From Platycnemis pennipes (Eukaryota; Arthropoda; Insecta; Odonata; Platycnemididae), in the NCBI GenBank assembly GCA_933228895.1, contig OW121856.1:17129805-17193804 (forward strand): a stretch of 64,000 nt of DNA, read 5' to 3'. Below the pieces are notes generated by a model that did not search any database, was not told the DNA's origin, and saw only the letters and a list, made by a program, of their open reading frames with translations. The translations under genes and the position numbers were made by a program. Of this stretch, positions 57,037-64,000 are shown in pieces (positions within the stretch are counted from its first letter, which is position 1; each line of letters opens with the position of its first letter).

Positions 57037-59084
57037 AGGTGTGTGGCAGCGGGTGAATTCACACCAAACATGCATCATATTTAATGCATAAAACGGATCA
57101 ATAAGTATATTCTAGTCTCTTCACAACTAAAAAATGATAAAATTGGTAAAGCAAGTATGCAAAAACATTTTGTCAGCTGGGTTCTTAAAGTCCTTATACC
57201 ATATGCAACTTCCTATGCTATACATTGACACACCTGTATTTATACTGTTGGATATATTTACATTTTTTTGTAATTTCATATTCCTAACTGAGCGAGGAAA
57301 GAAGGACATTTTGAATGCGCCAGTTCGGCAATCAATTTATCTAATTTTGTGATAACGGTTATACCTATGTCCTACATCAGTACGAATATAATTCTATATT
57401 TCTTCCACATTAATAAACTATCCCGAGGTTGTGCGGCAGGGATGAACACTAAACTAATATGCATTCCATCGAATGTTTAATAATGCAGTAAATGCAGTGT
57501 ACTATTAATAATAAAACTCAACTCGAGAATACTCATACGCCTCGAAGGAGTCAGTCTCTACAGAGTATCAGTACTTTCTTCACTACATGGAAGGACATGC
57601 AAAAAAATCACACGCGTTCAGTATTACGAGTTTAGGTCTAATATGCAAAAAAAAATCGGAAGTTGACAAAATTTATCATATATTTTTTCTCCAGGAACTT
57701 TCATTTAATCTATTACTCTCCCTTATTATACAATGCAATTATTTAATCTATTACCCTTATCCTATACTTAATCCCCAAGTCATTTTCAAAATAAATTTCC
57801 ACCTCTTCAATCGGTCAACTGGGTAGCATAGGAGACAGGAAGGTGAACCATTAACAGCATGTTTGACTCTTAAGAGACTCTTAGAGGCCTCAAAGGACAA
57901 TTCCGGCTAAAATAAGCAGAGTAATTTTCGGAGTGCAAGATTATAACTGGAAACCTCATGTAACACTGCCCCTTTCTTAATAAATCAATTTCACACAGTC
58001 TTGGGTTAAGCATATCGATTGGTCCACTATTTATAATCAGAAAATTCTTCGGATTGAATAATCTAGTATTTATGTCAACCATTGGCAATGCATTGAATCG
58101 CAGAGAATGTGAATACCGGGGATAACCCCCCAAATCTTCGCACAAATCCCAATGATGTGAATTAGAGCAAAAAATGACAACCCTAAAAATTAAAATTCAA
58201 TGCCTGATATAAAAAGTATAAATTTAGTTCTTGATTTTTAATTTTTTTCACAAGGATTACCGCATCTGCAATATTAATCCTATGTGGTTACAAAGCCCAC
58301 CACAGGGGGAACATTAAATAGATTTGTGGATCAGTATGAAAATCAATGCTATAACTCCGGACAAAACTCAAAATTTTACGGATTCTATTTTTAAAACGAA
58401 GGCTCGTGGGATATCCTTGAAGGCAATAACAGGATATATTTTCGTAAAACTCACCAATTCACCGGGCAACATCTTGGCAATCAGACTGAGTGCAGTGAAA
58501 ATCTAAGGCTTGGATTGTCAAAAAATGAGTTAAATACACATAATGTGATTGTATTTTTAATAATTTTAAGTTTCTTCGTACACATATAATCAATTGGGCA
58601 CTCAAGGTAAATACGAATGTAAACTAAAATTTCACAAATTCTCAGGAGGGTAAATGCGGTTTGATATATTTAATTCATACATCTTTTGAAGGGAAATCTC
58701 ATTTCACACTAAATTTTACTTTATTTTTATTTTCCATAGTAATATGTTATTTATCGAAATAAGAATAGAAGAATAGTTTCTGCATAAAGAAAAACTTGGA
58801 ATCAGGTAAGGCAGAGTATAACAGAAGTAATTTTGGCCATCATGTTGCACATGGAGAATAGAATGCGGAAAAGCAAATCATAGGTTACTGCGTGGGTGAC
58901 TAGGAGGATAAATTGATTTGGACAACGTAAGACTGTTTATTTAATTCTTGAACGTCTAAAAGGAATCAAAGTGTCACACAGTCATGTCACTGTCACTGTC
59001 ACAAAATGTCACTGACAAATCATACAGTATATATAAAAACCAGGTAGATGCGATTTATTTCCAAAGCCAGCTGCGGAAAAGCAA
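57037..59084. other. Unique AT-rich sequence, nothing recognised
   Basis: Short featureless frames on both strands (for example 57,587-57,826 and 57,870-58,145). A small gtcact-type direct repeat lies at 58,975-59,025. Confidence 0.45.
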
Positions 59085-60750
59085 GCATTAAGAAAAGAAA
59101 GGAAAAGGATGTCCACTAAGTTCTATATTTTTTTAGTTTTCTTCGAAAAAGCCTTTGATAAAATGGATGAGAAAGCCTCAGAAGTGAATATCAACGTATC
59201 AAAATTAGCATACTGCGTTTATTCGATTTCATAGCGGTCACGGTGGAGACACGGCATAGAAACTCCAAAAAAGGATCGAAGAAAACTAGTTAGCAGGTAA
59301 AAGACGCTGGCTAGGTATCCCCTGAAGTTAGAAAAAAAGAAAAAAAAGGTAATTGTATGTAGTAGAAGAGAAGAGTCTAAGACCAATGCTAACGTCAGGA
59401 GGCAAAGGAAAGAGTTGGTAAGTGTGTTGTTACCCGAGAAGGCGAGTAACTAGCAATAAACCAAGAAAGAAAGAAACAGTAGGTAGAATGGGGAATATGC
59501 ATGAAATTTGTTTCTCGAAGATTAATGATGTACTTGATGAGAAATTTTCTCACCAATTTAAATATATAAGCCAAATGTGTCTATGCCCACCACAAAGATT
59601 ATTAAATGAATTTAAAATGTTCCCTTCATTTGGCGAAAGACACGTGACCTAAAACGCCTTCTGACGTCACTGCACGGTATAGGTTCCATATTGCTACGGA
59701 GATAGACATTTATTTTTAACGGAAAACGAAGTGACTATATTGTTTTGAGGTTTTCAGCCGCTTCTCGAACGAAACGATGACTGAAAAAAATACTTAAAAA
59801 AACACATTCCGACAATTTCCTTTGGTTGACTCCCTTATGGCGGTGTTCTTCTTAAAAAAACCAGCGATTGCATAGGCGTAGTAGAAATTCTTGGGTACTA
59901 ATCAGGCATTATATAATTAATGGACGATTTGCTCGTTACAATCCATACTACGTAAATAAAAATTCTAAATACAATCGTTTATTACATTAAACAAATGAGA
60001 TAAATACATACGTTATCGCCAAGTATTTATTTAACAACGTACCTCCACGCATAAACAGATAAACAACGCCCATAGTGATACCGTTCCGTGACGTCATGCA
60101 ATGACGTCGTGTTTTTAAGCTGCCGAAAAGGTTCAATTTTCAAAATCTTTTTAACACAACTTAATTCTTCAGCAAAATTTTCGGCAATCACATTTCGGCT
60201 AATAAACTTCACATTCAAAGAGTTATAAAAAAAGTGCATGTTCCCCATTGCGCAGGTAAAGAGAGCATTCAGCCATAAACAGAATCTATACATTGACGAA
60301 ATCATAGAAGTAAGAAAAAAAAACATTAAAAAAATATGTCTGGAGCATGTATCTTTACGGTAGTGAGAAACGGGTGATAATAGGAGAAGAGTTACTACTG
60401 GAAGCATTCGAAATGTGTAGCGACAGAAGAACGATGAAGATAAATGGATCAATCAAGTGATCAACGAAGAGGTTCTAAGAAGAGTGGGAGAAAAGAAAAA
60501 ACATCTGTAAAACTTAAAAATTAGACGGACCAACTTAATTGGAAATACCTTAAATCCATGATGGCCTCATGAAGACAATCGCCGAGTGAACGTAAAGAGA
60601 GAAAAACGGAAGTCTGGAAAAAACATACGAAGAAAATAGTGAAATGTGTGAAAGAGAAGAAATATACAAATATGAAGAGGCAAGCTGAATGGAGAACCGG
60701 GTAGGGAGCAAGACCAATCCAATTATGGGACCCATGAGTGGTGATAATTA
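59085..60750 (+). mobile_element. Degenerate RTE-family copy, split by a nested MITE
   Basis: Plus strand. The left part (59,085-59,489) keeps RT blocks such as FFEKAFDKMDE, VIVCSRREESKTN and RVTSNKPRKKE, matching the intact family's VDLEKAFDD, ILVCSKREESKTN and RVTNDGRSKKE. The right part (60,247-60,750) resumes at the next codon with IAQVKRAF and runs through worn C-terminal text to about 60,750. 59,490-60,246 is the later insertion. Many indels and stops; an old copy. Confidence 0.82.
59490..60246. mobile_element. MITE-like DNA element nested in the RTE copy (757 bp)
   Basis: Ends GGGGAATATGCAT at the left and the complement of GGGGAACATGCAC at the right, 11 of 13 matching. AT flanks both sides (59,488-59,489 and 60,247-60,248), and removing the element restores the RTE codons. 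Weaker inverted similarity extends inward, for example around tgacgtcac and cggtat at about 59,663-59,685 and its complement at about 60,080-60,100, so the original arms were long. It carries no transposase. A 2-bp AT duplication does not let me name a superfamily. Confidence 0.75.
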
Positions 60751-61951
60751 TGTGATGAAGACAAAAAGAGAATCAGCTTTTTCCACCTAGGAAATACCAA
60801 AGTACTTCGAAGCGAGGACAAGAGATGCATATCATTAGAAATACTAAAGAAAGAAGTTCTTGAACTAATTTCGTCGCCAAATTAACTTCCCTCCCACTTC
60901 CACGCTTGAGAATGCCAAAGGTGAGACGACATTTTCCACATCCTCCTCTTATAAAAGAAATTTGTAATGCCATCTGAGTTCAAATGCGGGTGAACAACTG
61001 CCTAAAATCTTTGTTAGGCTTACCTCTGGATTTACACGTCCAAATTTATTTTTAATCCTGATGGCAAAAGAATAAAACACGATCACAAGGGTCATGGCAC
61101 CCTTTAAAAAGGAGAATAAGTCGCTTTTCGCAGTTCAATCGGCTGCTATTAGCTTAAAAAAAAGTGGGACCTCAAATAGGAAAAGTCGTTAACATGCATG
61201 GTCTATAACTTTTGGTAAACTTTTTTTTATTGTGATTTTCATGATAAAATAAGCTTCCATTTTACTAAATCAGCACCAACATAGGATATCTACGCTCTTT
61301 CAACTTCTGAATATGTGCTATACTTTGTTGATACTGATATATTAAAATATAAGCCGATTTTAATGTCATAATCAAAACAAAAGATGTTTATCGAGGTAAC
61401 CGGCCATGATTTTCTTTCTTTTTGATATCCCACCATTCATAGAAGCCGACTGAATTCCAGAAGGAAATAGGGTCACTGAGCAATTCAGTATGAATCGATT
61501 TTCATAAGCACATAATAAGCTTTCGTACGCCACTACGATCAACTTATAATTAGTGATAAAGGTAAAACTGATTGTGACGCTATCTCATTTCGGCTACTAG
61601 GAGCAGCTCGGATTAACTGAAATTAAACGAAGCCACCCCGATTCCATTATCAGCATTAAAATCATTACAGAGCGTAATAAAGCACTGAATTAGGCTTATG
61701 AATCATATTATCAAAACCGAGTTATTCTCTGTTTGTCACGCATTATACAGAATTGTATGAATAATTCGAGCACTATAAAGTCAAGATTTAACTCGTTCTT
61801 ATGAATCTGAATCAACACCAAAGTTATCAATGGAGGAGCTGATCCTATTTTGGCAATAATAATTTGAAGAACTTAAGAATTTGTCCTTGGTATTACTTTG
61901 TTTTTTTCACAACCGTAAACAAAGGCAGAACATTTATGATTCGATATCTAA
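60751..61951. other. Unique AT-rich sequence, nothing recognised
   Basis: No coding or repeat features found. Confidence 0.45.
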
Positions 61952-62472
61952 AGCAGCGTTTACACGTAGCAGTTGACTGCTATGACAGTTGCGAGATGCG
62001 CGATGTATCTATATCGCTTCTGCTATGATGCGTCTGCGTAAACTTCTATGCATCTTAAAGCGCTATTTAGGCGTTGCCACAACAAATAAAAAGTTTTATT
62101 TCAATAGTGATTGGTGCAAAAATTTTCATGAAATTCTTCAAGAAATAAATTCCATTGACGATTATCTCTTTTTCCCATTCTTTAAAGAGTAGAATCTCCC
62201 CTTTTAGGGAGGAACATCCTTGTTATTATATCCGAATTCCGTCGAGTATTGCTATACGTTTGCGATTGTTGCGATTGTGTTGGATACATTCCGCTGGACA
62301 GTAGACGGGCTTCAAATTTGCCAATATCTCGAACTAGGAACGATAGTGTTCAACATGTGTCCAGTATCGACCTGAACTCGCATCGCAGTTGCTATTTACA
62401 CATGCGATTGGCGCTTAATAGTAGTTAGCAGTTGACTGTCATAGCAGTAAACTGCTACGTGTAAACAAACCT
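61952..62472. mobile_element. MITE (521 bp) with TAA duplication, Harbinger-like
   Basis: Inverted ends share gtttacacgtagcag and tactgctatgacag-type text over about 35 bp (left AGCAGCGTTTACACG, right complement AGGTTTGTTTACACG). TAA flanks both ends (61,949-61,951 and 62,473-62,475). A 3-bp TAA duplication suggests PIF/Harbinger, as inference. The interior has no transposase; the 67-codon frame inside is featureless. Confidence 0.75.
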
Positions 62473-62475
62473 TAA

Positions 62476-63384
62476 AACCTACGGAGGAATCGGTTGAACG
62501 ATACAAAAATGATGTAATAATATAACTATATCATGGCTAAATCATCTGAAAATATTTAAAAAGATGATGAAGATAATGTGTATCCAATTCCACATGAGTT
62601 TAAACTTTATCTAAGTAACTTTATTCATGATTATCATTGAGTTATTGTTTCATTGTGAACCCCACAGGTGAAATTCAAATTTTTCCTTGCCCGTCCATTA
62701 TTCATTCGATGTAATTGAATGTAGCTGAAAACTGATGGGGAAGAAAAAGGCAACGGCGAACGCCCATAAATAACTTTGCTGCAGTGAAGGAGATAAACGC
62801 GTCTGCTGATGCAGGAGTCGGAGGAATGGATGCTGACGGAGAGTTTTCTGGGCTTCCACCCGAATCTGATTTCGGCCAACGAGCCACACCGAATGCCCGA
62901 TAAGGCGAGATAAATATTTTCCCGAAACGAAAATTTTGCTGGAGTGAGGTTTTTGATTAAATTACTTTGCAAAGCTCTGAATTAAGCATTATGATTAAAT
63001 AACGGTTTACAGTAAACGTAGGTAATAGATATGTACATTTTTAACATAGAACAAAGAAAACCGGATACAAAATAGGGCTCCGTAACTCATTCTTTCGATT
63101 AGGAGGCCACTTATTTACAGATTGTTTCATGTAAAACTTTAAAATATTTATCATTATCACAATTGAAAAAAGTACATTTTCCAGTATCCTCAAAAAAATA
63201 CCACTAGAAAATACATGAATTACGTAATGAATGCTACCGCACCTACCTAAGTATCCACGTAAACTTTTATCTTTATTAACATTGCTTCTGTAACTTCTTT
63301 TGGAAAACAGGGTTCTGTCAACTTAAACCAACTTAACATTGTTAATAGGTTGCATAATCTTCAAAGCTTCAAATTTTTTGAGGC
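62476..63384. other. Unique AT-rich sequence, nothing recognised
   Basis: Several overlapping short minus frames at 62,634-62,972 have no family features. Confidence 0.45.
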
Positions 63385-64000
63385 AGGGATGAAGAAATAC
63401 GGGATGATAATGAATTTAGGAAAGACATACGTGAGGCCAGTAAACTGTGAAAATTATGTGAGTGAGAAAATAAATGAGTCATAATATAAAAAGTGAAAAG
63501 CTACAGGTACCTAGGAACTATAGTAACAGGAAGTGTTACAGAAATAAAAGGTAAGATAGCAATGGCGAAGGAGACCTTTAGCCAGAATAAATACATACTG
63601 TTCATTAAAAGATTGTATCTGTAATTGAGAAAGAGGCTAGCTAAGTGTTGCAAATGAAGTGTTTGCATCTATTGATGTGAATCATGGACAGGCGGGAAGG
63701 AGGAATGAAATAGAAAAGAGGCTTTTGAAATGTAGATGTGGGGGAAGATGGAAAAACTAAGATGGGTTGATATGTAGGGAATTGAGGAGGCTTTAAATAA
63801 AGCGGAGGAGGAAAAATCGCTAATAAAGGAAATAAGAAAAAGGAAAGGTAACAGGATGGGCAATGTGACTAGAGGAAGAAACATACCTACTAACAGTGGC
63901 ATCAAAAGTTTCAGTTGAGGGAGAGAAAAGAGAGTAATAAGAGTAATGTATGTATGAAGAAAAGAAAGGGTAGATGAGGTTAAGATCAGCAACTTAAAAC
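63385..64000 (+). pseudogene. Reverse transcriptase C-terminal remnant of another non-LTR element
   Basis: Plus-strand translation in broken frames gives the standard post-catalytic series: MKKYGMIMNLGKT, then SYRYLGTIVTGS, KIAMAKETFSQNK, an RKRLAKCCK-type block, CESWTGGKE, AFEM and WGKMEKLRWVD, then RKRKGNRMGNV. The wording differs from the RTE family elsewhere in the window, so this is probably a second lineage (RTE-like). Stops interrupt it, and it continues past the window edge. Confidence 0.65.

Overview
The window looks like a gene-poor, repeat-dominated piece of an arthropod, probably insect, nuclear genome. It is AT-rich and contains at least three kinds of non-LTR retrotransposon: a Jockey-type element with three zinc knuckles in ORF1, an RTE/BovB-type family and an L1/Tx1-type element. 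It also holds several tRNA-derived SINE-like sequences and small inverted-repeat (MITE/foldback) DNA transposons. I found no host protein-coding exon that I can defend and no prokaryotic, CRISPR or rRNA feature. The species cannot be named from the sequence.

Layout, left half (1-31,680): one long array of a roughly 145-bp satellite monomer, broken by three insertions. (1) A Jockey-type fragment (about 104-2,492), truncated at both ends. (2) A nearly full-length RTE element on the minus strand (9,448-12,801). It has a 10-bp target-site duplication, and its single 973-codon frame is spoiled only by three nonsense codons. (3) A 2,504-bp foldback element (23,622-26,125) with 559-bp inverted arms, each carrying a tRNA-like Pol III promoter that points inward. 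The array has higher-order structure: an exact 437-bp trimer (12,881-14,628), a 1,599-bp 11-mer duplicated almost identically (18,793-21,930) and a 731-bp pentamer (about 6,640-8,091).

Right half (31,680-64,000): mostly unique AT-rich DNA carrying SINEs, RTE fragments with (ATG)n-type 3' tails, a hAT-like MITE with an 8-bp TSD (40,017-40,595), a hairpin element (43,861-44,054), a MITE nested in an RTE remnant (59,490-60,246) and a MITE flanked by TAA (61,952-62,472).

The centrepiece is 45,375-51,580. An apparently intact 5.67-kb L1/Tx1-type LINE on the minus strand encodes ORF1 (605 aa, CCHC knuckle) and ORF2 (1,085 aa, endonuclease plus reverse transcriptase plus C-terminal zinc knuckle). 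It sits inside a tRNA-like gene between 7-bp duplications (ACCAAGG on the plus strand) that correspond to tRNA positions 2-8. An uninterrupted inverted copy of the same tRNA-like gene lies beside it (51,471-51,541) and serves as an in-window empty-site comparator. Tx1-clade elements are known for target specificity towards structural RNA genes, so this is a candidate tRNA-targeting LINE. The tRNA-like gene is itself housed in nested inverted repeats (55-bp, 53-bp and 13-bp arms). Together with the foldback element in the satellite, this gives two unrelated palindromic elements in one window that both carry tRNA-like Pol III units.
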